From Pedobacter alluvionis (GTDB lineage: Bacteria; Bacteroidota; Bacteroidia; Sphingobacteriales; Sphingobacteriaceae): 50,212 nucleotides of DNA. A program made the position numbers and the translations under genes. The first letter of the stretch is position 1, and each line of letters begins with the position of its first letter. The stretch lies in the NCBI RefSeq assembly GCF_003664035.1, contig NZ_RCCK01000018.1, forward strand, positions 1 to 50,212. Direction: 5' to 3'. Shown piece by piece: positions 36,051-44,920 of this stretch. The notes beneath the pieces were generated by a model, which searched no databases, was not told the DNA's origin, and saw only the letters and a program-made list of their open reading frames with translations.

Positions 36051-36508
36051 CTGAGTTTTTCTTTGCTCAACTGAAAATATTTGCAAACGGCCTCCATGGT
36101 CATATCAGAAAGATAGGTGATGTCTTCTTTGAGGGCTCGGATTACGTTTTCTCTACCATAAAACCTGATCATCTCTTCCCAATCCATTGTATTGCCTTTA
36201 TCAAGCACCCGTTCGATAACGGTTTTGTAACTCCTGTTCCAGTCCAGTTTTTCGAAATCGAAATCCCAGAACAGTACCTTTGGAAGGTCTGGTCTTCTGA
36301 CCTTTTGTATCAGTGGATGTCTTTCAATTTTGATTTCATCGTTTTCGAATGGAACCTTTTTTTTCGAAAGATAGTTGTTCAATGTATGATAGTTATAGGT
36401 TGGGTAGCTGTCGCAAAATCCTTTCAGACTTGAAAACACATCGATATCTGTACTGGCAAATCTTTTCCAGTGCACAACGATTACTCTTTTGTTCAATTCC
36501 TTTAACAT
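36008..36508 (-). CDS. AbiE-associated antitoxin (DUF6922-like)
   Basis: The 166-residue protein carries the signature block LFWDFDFEKLDWNRSYKTVI, then WEEMIRFYGRENVIRALKED and a C-terminal LRCYTKKQLHQGHWI, which I associate with the small DUF6922 proteins encoded before AbiEii-type toxins in Bacteroidota. The first ~65 residues are a separate helical stretch. Its last 43 bases overlap the start of the toxin gene, giving translational coupling. It presumably neutralises the toxin and represses the operon by DNA binding of its helical C-terminal part. Confidence 0.75.
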   Translation of the reverse strand: MLKELNKRVIVVHWKRFASTDIDVFSSLKGFCDSYPTYNYHTLNNYLSKKKVPFENDEIKIERHPLIQKVRRPDLPKVLFWDFDFEKLDWNRSYKTVIERVLDKGNTMDWEEMIRFYGRENVIRALKEDITYLSDMTMEAVCKYFQLSKEKLRCYTKKQLHQGHWI

Positions 36509-36591
36509 CCTACAAATCTAATCAAAACAGAAATTAATGCCTAATATTTTTAAATATTTGTCAGTTAGCTGTGATTATTAAATTTATTGAT

Positions 36592-37808
36592 TTATATCAT
36601 AGCTAACTTTTTCTTTAGCATTGCCATGTCTTCGCTTACCTTGATATCCAAAATCTTCGCGTAATGCTGGGTAGTCCTAATGTTCGTATGTCCAAGCATT
36701 TTCGAAACGCTCTCTATTGGTACACCGTTCAAAAGCGTTACCGTCGTCGCAAAGGTATGGCGGGCAATGTGTGAGGTGAGTTTTTTCTCAATTCCGCACA
36801 GGTCAGCAATTTCTTTAAGGTATTCGTTCATCTTTTGGTTGCTGGGAACAGGAAGAAGAAAGCCTTTATTAAGGCAAACTTTGTTGGTTGCGTATCTGTC
36901 GACAATCTCAACAGCTGTTGAAAGTAGCGGAACCGATGACCTTGTTTTGGTTTTCTGCCGATTGGTAAAGATCCATCGGTCGCCATCAATTCCCTTTCTG
37001 ATATTCTCCTGTTTCAGTTTGAAGACATCGACATAAGCCAAACCAGTAAAACAACAGAAAATAAAAACATCTCTTACCTGCTTCAATCTCTCCGATAAAA
37101 ACTCTTTGCCCGCGATATGAGCCAATTCCTCCTTGTTCAGATAAAAGCGATCAACATTCTTTGTTTTGCCTTATAAGCTGTAAATGGCGATTTGTCTATC
37201 CATTCGTTCTCCATACAGATGCGAAGGATTTTCCCGAGGTTCTTAATGTTTTTTACAACATAATTGTTTGCGCAGTTCTTGTCAGACCTTAGGTAATGGT
37301 CAAATCCGTTCAGAAATGCCTGGTCGATAGTTCTAATGTCCATATCGGCTACACCATATTTCAAAGGGATAAAAACTTTAAGGTGTCTTTCCAAAACTTT
37401 ATAACGGTTCAATGTGCCACGTACATAATCTTTACCTACAAGCTGTTCCATCTTTAAATTATGATCGGCAACCGCTTCCAATAGGGTATTTGAATTAATA
37501 AGCGTACCTAGATAACTTGATTTGATGGCATCGGCAGTAATAGGCAACCCCATATCGAAAACACGTTGATGGGCATAATACACTGCATTCTGCAATTGGT
37601 CAAGATGGGTGTTCAACACCTTGATCTCTTCTTTTGAGCCGATGGCTCTGCCGCCCTTGGCGTTCCATCGTTTGGGGTCGCAATCCCGATTGGTGGCCAT
37701 CTCTACACGATTTCCCTCTACGGTAATCCTCATGTAGATCGGCACATTTCCACTTACATAGTTCTTTTGCTTTTTCAAATAGAAAAGCAGGCTAAAATTG
37801 GTCCTCAT
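36592..37808 (-). pseudogene. Tyrosine recombinase (integrase) split by a one-base frameshift
   Basis: The N-terminal part (37808-37137, starting MRTNFSLLFYLKK) has the arm-binding and SAM-like core-binding domains. It ends out of frame at LIAFI. The catalytic part (from about 37165 to 36592) continues in another frame as KNVDRFYLNKEELAHIAGKE and carries HIARHTFATTV, LGHTNIRTTQHYAK (H-x-x-R, H, Tyr). The Arg-I position reads CCFTGLAYVDV, with Ala instead of Arg, a known trait of Bacteroidota integrases such as IntDOT. A lost A in AAAAA (T run 37164-37167) explains the shift. The gene points away from the att-like region at 37900-38215. Confidence 0.88.
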
Positions 37809-37904
37809 AATCTAACGATTAAAGGTGAAACAAAAATAGCTTGGCAACTAAATCTACACAAGATGTTCAGTTTGTAACAACCTGTACAATAAATGATTAT
37901 GTAC

Positions 37905-37949
37905 AATTCGGTGAGTCAATTTTAACCGTTTTGCCTTACTCACCGAATT
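37905..37949. promoter_or_regulatory. Inverted repeat upstream of the integrase (possible arm sites)
   Basis: AATTCGGTGAGT (37905-37916) and ACTCACCGAATT (37938-37949) form a perfect 12-base inverted repeat with a 21-base spacer, followed by a further CTCACC. The half-site ACTCACCGAAT(C/T)ACTCAC also occurs at about 28604, 30020 and 34413, each inside an att-like repeat. They could be integrase arm-binding sites or element ends. Confidence 0.5.
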
Positions 37950-37980
37950 ACTCACCAATTTTTGTGAATTCGTGCGATTT

Positions 37981-38215
37981 TTGGCAATTTCCTAAAAGCA
38001 AAAACCCTGCTAATCGTGCGATTGCAGGGTTTTATACATTTTGATAGTCTTTGGTGTGATCCCGCTGGGATTGGCTCAGCCCCGCAAAACCCCGAACCCG
38101 GCCCTGAGCCTTTTACAAATCGAACCCAGGCCGGCGCTTCTGTTCGAATCCCAGAGGGGGATAAAACAAAAAAACCTCACATTTCTGTGAGGTTTCTTGT
38201 GATCCCGCTGGGATT
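37981..38215. repeat. Att-like repeat R5 with two tRNA 3'-end-like cores
   Basis: The best-preserved copy. It has the hairpin CCCTGC...GCAGGG (38005-38029), the core GTGATCCCGCTGGGATT (from about 38056), an AATCGAACCCAGG segment, a second hairpin AAACCTCACA...TGTGAGGTTT (38172-38195) and the core again at about 38199. Reverse-complemented, the core reads like a tRNA T-arm and acceptor end (AATCCCAGCGGGATCAC) followed by a terminator. No full tRNA is present, so these are probably leftovers of repeated integration at a tRNA gene. Most of the gap 37809-38431 is explained by this repeat and the inverted repeat at 37905. Confidence 0.7.
38172..38195. terminator. Hairpin resembling an intrinsic terminator
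   Basis: A perfect 10-base stem (AAACCTCACA / TGTGAGGTTT) with a four-base loop, flanked by an A run on one side and a T-rich stretch on the other, could terminate in either direction. A degraded version follows repeat R1 at about 18408-18432. Confidence 0.6.
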
Positions 38216-38431
38216 TACACCTAGTGTAAAAATAAACGTTTGCAATATTTTAGAGTGGCTTTGAAATTCGAACTCCCCGAATAACGCACCTTTTATTTAA
38301 TAGAAAATAGCTGCAAATGCTATGCATAAATATAGCATTTTATACTAAAAAATGCAAATCAAAGTATCTTCTATATTCAATTCTGTCATAACCCACAACA
38401 TTTTTTTTACTCTTATTACGTTTATGAATTC

Positions 38432-39478
38432 TTATTTCTCTGATCTCTTATCTGTATAAAAGCGTTCCAAATAACGATGGAACATATGCCTTGTTTCCTT
38501 GAAAAGGAAATAGTTATCTTTCGATTCTCCATGGAACTCTCTCATTATTGGATGAGAAAGCATTTCAGTTGCACGTTCAAAGGTGCGGATGATTTTTTCA
38601 CGCTCAGCATTACTTTTAACCACTTTTAAACCTCGGTAGGTATCAACACCTATTTCATAAAACCAGGGAAAATCATCTTTGTACAGACTGACCAACATCA
38701 AAAATCCGATAGACGGCTCTTCATCTTCAAATCCAAAGTGAAGCATTTCTTCCAGCATCATAGGATGTGATTTTCTTCTCTTTCTACGCATATCGGGATC
38801 AATTCTATTTTCAATTCTCGAAGGGAGGCTATCAAACATAATCTTAACCTCTTCAAATAATTTGGCTACAGAATTTTCATCTACACTTTCGGCTTTTTCA
38901 ATTTCGCCTCCATCCTCTGTCTTTTTTTCTGTGATCTCCTTAACCTTTTCGACAAATTTATCTACTAGTAGCCTTACTAGGCTTTTGTCAGGATCTAATC
39001 CTGGAACCTTCATGACCAGTTCAAGTACGAGCTTGGTAATGGATTCTGAATCACCACTGTTGTTCTGAAATAGGGCAAATGGCCCAGTTATGGCAGAACT
39101 AAAAGGAATACCTAGTGCGATTCCAATCACCTTTTTATCAAGTTTACCTTTTGCCACACCAGCTTCATATAGAATCCAAGGCCTGTCCACGCTGTGTTGG
39201 GTCAACAAGCAAACAACATCAGATGCCTCATCAATCTTATCCATAATTGCTGGATACCATTCCATACCATATTCTATTCCTTGAGTTCCTTTTTTATCTG
39301 ATGATCTGAATGACTTTAGTGCTCCAGCACTTGCACTTTTTAATAGATTGCTGAATTCTTCGGCCAGTGCTGCATCTCTAGTATCATGGCTAATAAATAC
39401 TAATGGATTAATATTTGAGCTGATGTTTTCATTTTCAGATTGTGTTGTTGGATTAGTTACCTTTTTTCTAGGAGACAT
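38432..39478 (-). CDS. TIR-domain protein, probable defence effector
   Basis: The 348-residue protein has a TIR_2-like domain at about residues 25-150: PLVFISHDTRDAALAEEF, then ASDVVCLLTQHSVDRPWILY with Glu105 in LYEAG as the candidate catalytic Glu of NADase TIR enzymes. Residues 155-200 form a charged helical linker and the C-terminal ~130 residues a helical sensor-like or unknown domain. It lacks a signal peptide. The next upstream gene on the strand (215 aa) starts after a ~90-base gap. In bacteria such proteins deplete NAD+ on phage infection; the trigger here is unknown. Confidence 0.85.
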   Translation of the reverse strand: MSPRKKVTNPTTQSENENISSNINPLVFISHDTRDAALAEEFSNLLKSASAGALKSFRSSDKKGTQGIEYGMEWYPAIMDKIDEASDVVCLLTQHSVDRPWILYEAGVAKGKLDKKVIGIALGIPFSSAITGPFALFQNNSGDSESITKLVLELVMKVPGLDPDKSLVRLLVDKFVEKVKEITEKKTEDGGEIEKAESVDENSVAKLFEEVKIMFDSLPSRIENRIDPDMRRKRRKSHPMMLEEMLHFGFEDEEPSIGFLMLVSLYKDDFPWFYEIGVDTYRGLKVVKSNAEREKIIRTFERATEMLSHPIMREFHGESKDNYFLFKETRHMFHRYLERFYTDKRSEK

Positions 39479-39571
39479 ATTAAGAATGGTTTAGATGAGA
39501 TTAATGTTATTTAAGTTTAGGTAGCGATTGTTAAAGAGAGCAATACTATCATAATGTTTAATGGATAAACC

Positions 39572-40219
39572 TTACACATCAATCAAATTTTCGAGGATAG
39601 TTTCTACTTCCAACCTCATTTCCTGTAAGTCTTCAATGGCCTTGTCTAAATGATAGGTTAAGCTACCAATGGCGTATTTATCACCGTAATGCTGGGATGT
39701 ATTTTTTTTATCAAAGACCTTAATTTTTTCCAAATATCCTGGCAGCGTGTTAATACTCGCAGAAACCTTACTGGCTTTTAATGATAATTCTTCAATTTTG
39801 CCTGAAAAGAATAATTTGGCCTCTGTTTGGTATTCCAGGGATAATTCAAAATCGCATAGATAATTTAGATAAATTTCAATCCTAGAAATAAGGTCATGAG
39901 AAGGAACAGACTTATATCTCTTGTCAATAATATATTTAATGCTCATGCTGTCTGTATGAATTTTAGCTGCAAACTGGGCAGATCCTCTATGTCCCACGAC
40001 TCTTGTCAATACCGGCCTTAGGCGTTCAATCTTTGCTTCTCTCACGTCCAGCATTTTAGCAAGTAATTCATCTAATTCTTTTAGCGTTGGATAGCCGCCT
40101 AGAAACAGGCGCTCTATATCTTTAGGGCTCAGCCCCATTGAATAAGCAATAAATGGTCGTTCAATTATTTCTGCTTTTAATCTTTTCCATTTCCCTTTTT
40201 GAGGCGTTGTAAGTTCCAT
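39572..40219 (-). CDS. HTH-like regulator or sensor in the defence island (215 aa)
   Basis: No named family is recognised. Two segments resemble helix-turn-helix units: residues ~25-57 (IAYSMGLSPKDIERLFLGGY, then TLKELDELLAKML) and residues ~70-105 (VVGHRGSAQFAAKIHTDSMS, then IKYIID). The C-terminal half is helical with a likely coiled coil near the end. It lies between the TIR gene and the GHKL-nuclease gene on the same strand, 47 bases after the latter. It could be the operon's repressor or antitoxin, or a bridging component. Confidence 0.6.
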   Translation of the reverse strand: MELTTPQKGKWKRLKAEIIERPFIAYSMGLSPKDIERLFLGGYPTLKELDELLAKMLDVREAKIERLRPVLTRVVGHRGSAQFAAKIHTDSMSIKYIIDKRYKSVPSHDLISRIEIYLNYLCDFELSLEYQTEAKLFFSGKIEELSLKASKVSASINTLPGYLEKIKVFDKKNTSQHYGDKYAIGSLTYHLDKAIEDLQEMRLEVETILENLIDV

Positions 40220-40266
40220 TTAGATATTAATTGGGCTTAAAAAATTTAGTCTTGGTATTTTCTATA

Positions 40267-42426
40267 TCAATTGTTTTGTACTGCTTTTAACCTAACAGTA
40301 TTAGTAATGGTTTGCGAGCCTGAAACATCCAATTTAATCCCCTTAATGTTTAGTTCTTCTTGGATTGCTTTCTGATCGAAATCAAGTTTATCCAGCAAGT
40401 ATTTATGTTTAATAGTAAAGCTTCTGAATACATCATCCCATGTCATTGCAAAAACCTCTAGGTTTCCCCATGACTTTACTAGGTATCGTTTACCCTTATC
40501 CTTAAATTCATCATATTGCTTTTCGATATATTCGTCAACCTTGTTGCTGACTACGAAAAATTTCCATTTTCTGGTTTGTGAATTGAACTGATCTTCTCGT
40601 GTAATGAAGTCCATATAATCTTCGATCTGCCTAAGTTGATCCTTTCCAATTGTTACGTTAGGGCGTTTAAGTTCTACCATAATATTTTCCTCTATATCAT
40701 CATCGTGATTGTTAGGATCAGGAATACTTCTTTGCCGACACATAAATAGATCTGGCCTGCGGTTTTTTTCTTCATCTTTTAGCTTGGATTTAGACGGTTT
40801 GGATAAACCGTCAACCAGATATAAATAATTAGATAAAAGTTTTTCAAAACCTTCATTGGCGGTTACCAAATGAAATTGCTCGCCAAAAAGCCAATAATTA
40901 TCGGCAATTGCATGTTGAATATGATCCCTTTCGTTAGAAAAATGTTTGAGGTCAAATACTAGAGTTTTTAAAAGCTCCACTGTCTTAAACCTGCTCTCTA
41001 TCAGATTTATAGTTTTCGTAATATGCCCAAAGCTCGTTTTTTTAAGAAGGATGGAAAGGTTTTCACGTTCTTCACTTGATATACTCACAATACCTTCAAG
41101 AATAGACAATATATTCTCACGTTCATCTGTGTCCAACAAAAGATTGATGAACCCAATGCTTGTTTTCTCCTGAGTCTCGTTTAAGCCCTTAAATATTTTG
41201 GGTTGAATACAATATATTTCCCTTACAACTTCTACAAGGTCTTTTCGCTTTTCCTGTTCATATTTATTGTTCTTAAACTTTGGAAAAACGCCATTTTTCT
41301 CATACCGGGATATAAGTTCATCGGCAGCATTAATTCGAACAAATTCTTTCTGCTTTAAATTGATTATTCTCTGCAGTTCCTTAACTAGTATTTTAAATAC
41401 CGGGCTGTTCTGTGTTTGCCCAAAAATTGGCTCCGAATCCTCATTGTCGGAAAAAGTGAAATCGTTAAAAAAGTCTGACTCAATATAAATACTATGAAAG
41501 AAATTAATAGCATTGTTATTAAATGAAGTGAGTTGCTTAAAAATCTCTTTTTTCTCTCCATTTAAAAAGTAATAATAGAACTTATCGCCGATTTTTTCAT
41601 TCCATCTGACGTAAGTAATAATGAAATTGTGGTCTACGCCTTTAATATCAGCAATTATCCTGTTGGAAACTTCATGATCTCCCAATATGTCATCATATTC
41701 CAAAGGTCTTCCATTGATGCTCAGCGTATATCCTTTCTTACTATTGAGAAGTAAAAACCAGCCGAATTCATATTTTAAATAATTTATGAAATCATCACAT
41801 TGAAAAGAATAGGCCGTCACGCCGTGGAGATTGGTTAGTTTTAGCCACGTGCCTGTTTCTTCGGTATCGGCTATTCTTTTATTCTCATCGTTATAGTGGT
41901 CTTTATCATTAGCGTGTACTGTTACGTCATAGGCTAAGCACTTTTCGGAATCAGGATCTAAAAAAACGGTAGACCAAACAGCTGTACCTGCAAAGGCAAT
42001 AAAGGAAAACCGACCCTTACCTTTTTTTCCCCGCACATAGGAAGATCGTTGGAAAGAGCCTCGTTTTACAGAGTCTAAAAAAGAGCCAAATGTCTCACTT
42101 AAGTCTGAAAGGCAAATGCCTGTACCGTTATCAACGATATTGATTTCATCAATATGGTCTATCTCGTTGGAGCTGAATTTGATGTCGATTTTGGAAGCTC
42201 CTGCATCAAAACCGTTCCAGACCAATTCTGAAACAGCGTCCATGTAGTCTTTGGTTATTCCAGCGGAATCAATACTGTTATTGTTTACACCTACCTTATT
42301 CTTCATTGTATTTAAGTGTTTAGCCTCTCTGTTTACATTATGATGCGAAAATGGCATATCAACATCAGATCGTGAAGTTATTAATTTATTGGCTGAATTC
42401 ATCATTGCAGAAATGTCGGCACGCAA
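40267..42426 (-). CDS. GHKL (HSP90/MORC-like) ATPase fused to a PDDEXK-type nuclease domain
   Basis: A 719-residue protein. The N-terminal GHKL ATPase shows the N box AVSELVWNGFDAGASKIDI (Glu67, Asn71), the G1 box NIVDNGTGI (Asp99) and a G2-like loop GKKGKGRFSFIAFAG near residues 133-147. A long helical middle follows. The C-terminal ~200 residues show NYWLFGEQF, RRPDLFM (Asp559) and MVELKRPN (Glu585, Lys587) followed by QLRQIEDYMDFI, the D-(E)xK pattern of Shedu/DUF4263-like nucleases. Such ATP-gated nucleases are defence-type proteins. It is the first gene of a three-gene minus-strand unit with the HTH-like and TIR genes, and is divergent from the DUF4209 operon by 127 bases. Confidence 0.85.
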   Translation of the reverse strand: MRADISAMMNSANKLITSRSDVDMPFSHHNVNREAKHLNTMKNKVGVNNNSIDSAGITKDYMDAVSELVWNGFDAGASKIDIKFSSNEIDHIDEINIVDNGTGICLSDLSETFGSFLDSVKRGSFQRSSYVRGKKGKGRFSFIAFAGTAVWSTVFLDPDSEKCLAYDVTVHANDKDHYNDENKRIADTEETGTWLKLTNLHGVTAYSFQCDDFINYLKYEFGWFLLLNSKKGYTLSINGRPLEYDDILGDHEVSNRIIADIKGVDHNFIITYVRWNEKIGDKFYYYFLNGEKKEIFKQLTSFNNNAINFFHSIYIESDFFNDFTFSDNEDSEPIFGQTQNSPVFKILVKELQRIINLKQKEFVRINAADELISRYEKNGVFPKFKNNKYEQEKRKDLVEVVREIYCIQPKIFKGLNETQEKTSIGFINLLLDTDERENILSILEGIVSISSEERENLSILLKKTSFGHITKTINLIESRFKTVELLKTLVFDLKHFSNERDHIQHAIADNYWLFGEQFHLVTANEGFEKLLSNYLYLVDGLSKPSKSKLKDEEKNRRPDLFMCRQRSIPDPNNHDDDIEENIMVELKRPNVTIGKDQLRQIEDYMDFITREDQFNSQTRKWKFFVVSNKVDEYIEKQYDEFKDKGKRYLVKSWGNLEVFAMTWDDVFRSFTIKHKYLLDKLDFDQKAIQEELNIKGIKLDVSGSQTITNTVRLKAVQNN

Positions 42427-42553
42427 TTTACTAAATAAATTAGTAAATTGATTAGCTATTTTAAAGGAATAATATAAATGATAGCACCGTTTTAAAATAG
42501 TTAGTTAGAAATTACAGAAGAAGATTTGCAAAAATATCGATACCTTTAACTTT

Positions 42554-44428
42554 ATGAGCGTCATATCTGATTTTTATAAAAGTCTAGAAAAAGTTGATTT
42601 TTTAAGAGATGAATCTGAAATCGAAATAAATTCCCAATATATTGGGATTATTGAAGAGATGGAAAAGACGGATCTGGATCAGGCGGTGCTCCTGAACAGA
42701 GAGCGAGAGGCATTGATGTTTGTTAAAACAGCAGAAGAAGGCTTGACTCCAAAAATGACAGGAACAGGAACTGATGAAGGTGGTAATCAAATTCCGATAC
42801 AGTGGCCTGATAGTAATAGTTTCCGGGAGGAAGATTATTCTAATATAGAAAAACGCTACAAATCAACCCAAAACAAATATCTTAAAACAGAATTTGGGCT
42901 TTTTCTTTTCTATTCCAAGCGGCTTAAAAGGAATGAAGATTTATTAGAGCTGTTGGAGGTGTTGCAAGAAAGATGTGATATCCTCTGGGATTTATCCGAC
43001 TCACAAGAAAAAAATTATAACCTGCTCAAATATTTTGCTTCAATAAAGCAGCTACTGAATATCGCATCTGCCAGGAGAAGGGCGGAAATTACTATTGCGA
43101 GTGTTTATGATAAGATGTTAAATAAGATATATTCAAGACATTTAAGCTGGAATATAAACAATTTTGGTCTTATGAGATTCATCGTGGACTCAACAGGATT
43201 GATAAACGAACGGTCAAAGGATATTCTACAGATGGGTTTGGATCTAAAAGTAATTCTCGACAAAAATGAGCAGGTTATTGATGCTATCGCGGCTAACGAT
43301 CCATGGGAGATTATTCCTATATGCAGTGAAAGTGATCGCCTCGCTAATAAAATAACGGACGAGCGATATAACTGGAAAAATAGAATTGCATATCAATATG
43401 AAAGGCTTGCCGAAAACGCACCAAATTATAATAATGTCGCTGTTACATTTATCGATAAGGCATTAAGGATTTATCGAGAAATAAAAAGTGATGCCGACTA
43501 TGAACGACTATCTCAAAAATATCAGAAGCAACGCACTGAAACAAGTCTTTCTGAAATATCGATGGCAATTCCAGATGAAGCCACCGAACGGATTACCGGA
43601 AACATTAATAGGCTTATAACTGATGGTGGAACCGCTGATATTATTGCAGTAATTACGCAGACACCCATGCTTGCAGATGTTCAAACAATCAGGAGTATGG
43701 CGGTTGCACTTGAAGGAACAGCCCCTTTCATGGAAATGATTCCCAAATATGTTCAGGACAAGTTTGGAAACACAATAGAGTCCTATGTTTTAGAAGATGA
43801 AAAAAAGGAGTTTTCTTTTCTACAACATTACTCCAACCATTTTCAGCTTGCTTCGCAAACACTAATCCAGATAATCGTCGAAAGTATAAAGGCGGGTAAG
43901 CTGTCGGCAAACGCGGTCTTGGAGGTTTTATCAAAAACTTGGGTAGGTGAATCTTCAGCCCGGCGTATCAGTGGACAGGACATACCAATAAGCCACTTGA
44001 AATTAATAGAACCAGGTATCAGAAATCTATTTTTAGAGACTGAAAAATGGCTGAATGGCGAAGAAGTTCTGCCAGATTACATACTCAGCACCGATTCATT
44101 AACATTAAAGATTGAGTATCTTCTAAGAGAATTTTGTCTCAAGTTAGGGATCGTTACGTTTAAGCAGCGTCCAGACAAAAGAGAACAGAATATAGTTATG
44201 GAAAAGCTTTTTGATGACCTATTAAGAGATTTAAAAGACGATCTTGAAGAGGATAATTATACTTTTATAAGATTCGTAATGAGCGATAAGATGGGACTGA
44301 ACCTCCGAAATAAGATAGCGCACGGATTGGTAGATAATGTTGAATATGGTATTGAATCACCTTTTCTGGTACTTTCTATCATACTCAAATTAGCGCATTA
44401 TAATTTTGAAAACACTCCACAGGTTTAA
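42554..44428 (+). CDS. DUF4209-domain protein
   Basis: A 624-residue, mostly helical protein. The C-terminal end matches the DUF4209 signature: LSTDSLTLKIEYLLREFCLK, then FIRFVMSDKMGLNLRNKIAH and GL, the 'N-L-R-N-x-(I/V)-A-H-G' motif. A similar R-x-x-x-x-H arrangement occurs in HEPN ribonucleases, so RNase activity is conceivable but not shown. The N-terminal half is charged and unassigned. The stop is two bases before the next start, so it forms an operon with the 161- and 131-residue genes. It faces the GHKL-nuclease unit across a shared promoter region. Confidence 0.75.
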   Translation: MSVISDFYKSLEKVDFLRDESEIEINSQYIGIIEEMEKTDLDQAVLLNREREALMFVKTAEEGLTPKMTGTGTDEGGNQIPIQWPDSNSFREEDYSNIEKRYKSTQNKYLKTEFGLFLFYSKRLKRNEDLLELLEVLQERCDILWDLSDSQEKNYNLLKYFASIKQLLNIASARRRAEITIASVYDKMLNKIYSRHLSWNINNFGLMRFIVDSTGLINERSKDILQMGLDLKVILDKNEQVIDAIAANDPWEIIPICSESDRLANKITDERYNWKNRIAYQYERLAENAPNYNNVAVTFIDKALRIYREIKSDADYERLSQKYQKQRTETSLSEISMAIPDEATERITGNINRLITDGGTADIIAVITQTPMLADVQTIRSMAVALEGTAPFMEMIPKYVQDKFGNTIESYVLEDEKKEFSFLQHYSNHFQLASQTLIQIIVESIKAGKLSANAVLEVLSKTWVGESSARRISGQDIPISHLKLIEPGIRNLFLETEKWLNGEEVLPDYILSTDSLTLKIEYLLREFCLKLGIVTFKQRPDKREQNIVMEKLFDDLLRDLKDDLEEDNYTFIRFVMSDKMGLNLRNKIAHGLVDNVEYGIESPFLVLSIILKLAHYNFENTPQV

Positions 44429-44430
44429 AT

Positions 44431-44916
44431 ATGGCGACAATTGTAAAAAAAAAATCGGACGTAGAATTTAAAAATATCTGGACGTTATTCCCAGATACAC
44501 CACCTCCGGCAATAACCTATACCAAGACACCCAAGTCTATACCTCTATCGAGCATTGTGTCTGTGAGATATTTTAAACTGTTGTCAAAAATAGATTACTT
44601 CGCATCAAAAGAAATTGGTCAGGAGGACTCAGAATATCATATCTCAGGCTCTACTTTCTACGTTACAAAGGAAATTTTAAAATGGCTTTCTGTCAAACGT
44701 TTCATTGAAAGAGATGTTGCAATCCATATTTTTTCTAATCAAGACAATGGTATACAGATCGAACTTGATGGACAATACCTTAAGGCTGATATAGAGATAC
44801 TTGATTCTACTTCAATTGAGGTTAGGCGCTATACTGGCTCTGATAACACTGTCACAAAACATGAGTTATCAGTATCCTCTCTTTATTTACTGGATGATTT
44901 CGTTAATCAAAGTTAA
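44431..44916 (+). CDS. Hypothetical protein of the DUF4209 operon (161 aa)
   Basis: Unrecognised. A 161-residue beta-rich soluble protein starting MATIVKKKSDVEFKNIWTLF, with a Pro-rich segment near residue 25 and a strand ending SSLYLLDDFVNQS. The start is two bases after the DUF4209 stop and the next gene starts four bases after its own stop, so the three are co-translated. No signal peptide or membrane segment is present. Confidence 0.65.
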   Translation: MATIVKKKSDVEFKNIWTLFPDTPPPAITYTKTPKSIPLSSIVSVRYFKLLSKIDYFASKEIGQEDSEYHISGSTFYVTKEILKWLSVKRFIERDVAIHIFSNQDNGIQIELDGQYLKADIEILDSTSIEVRRYTGSDNTVTKHELSVSSLYLLDDFVNQS

Positions 44917-44920
44917 AGCT

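Noticed and set aside
38055..38165. A possible tRNA gene, because of TTCGAATCCC and AATCGAACCC phrases
   Set aside because: On neither strand do acceptor, D, anticodon and T arms pair into a cloverleaf. Only the T-arm/acceptor-like end is repeated, so I treat it as att-like debris.
28596..38215. A CRISPR array, because of the recurring hairpin-containing repeats
   Set aside because: Copies are kilobases apart, differ in length and content, and lack regular spacers; no cas genes are present.
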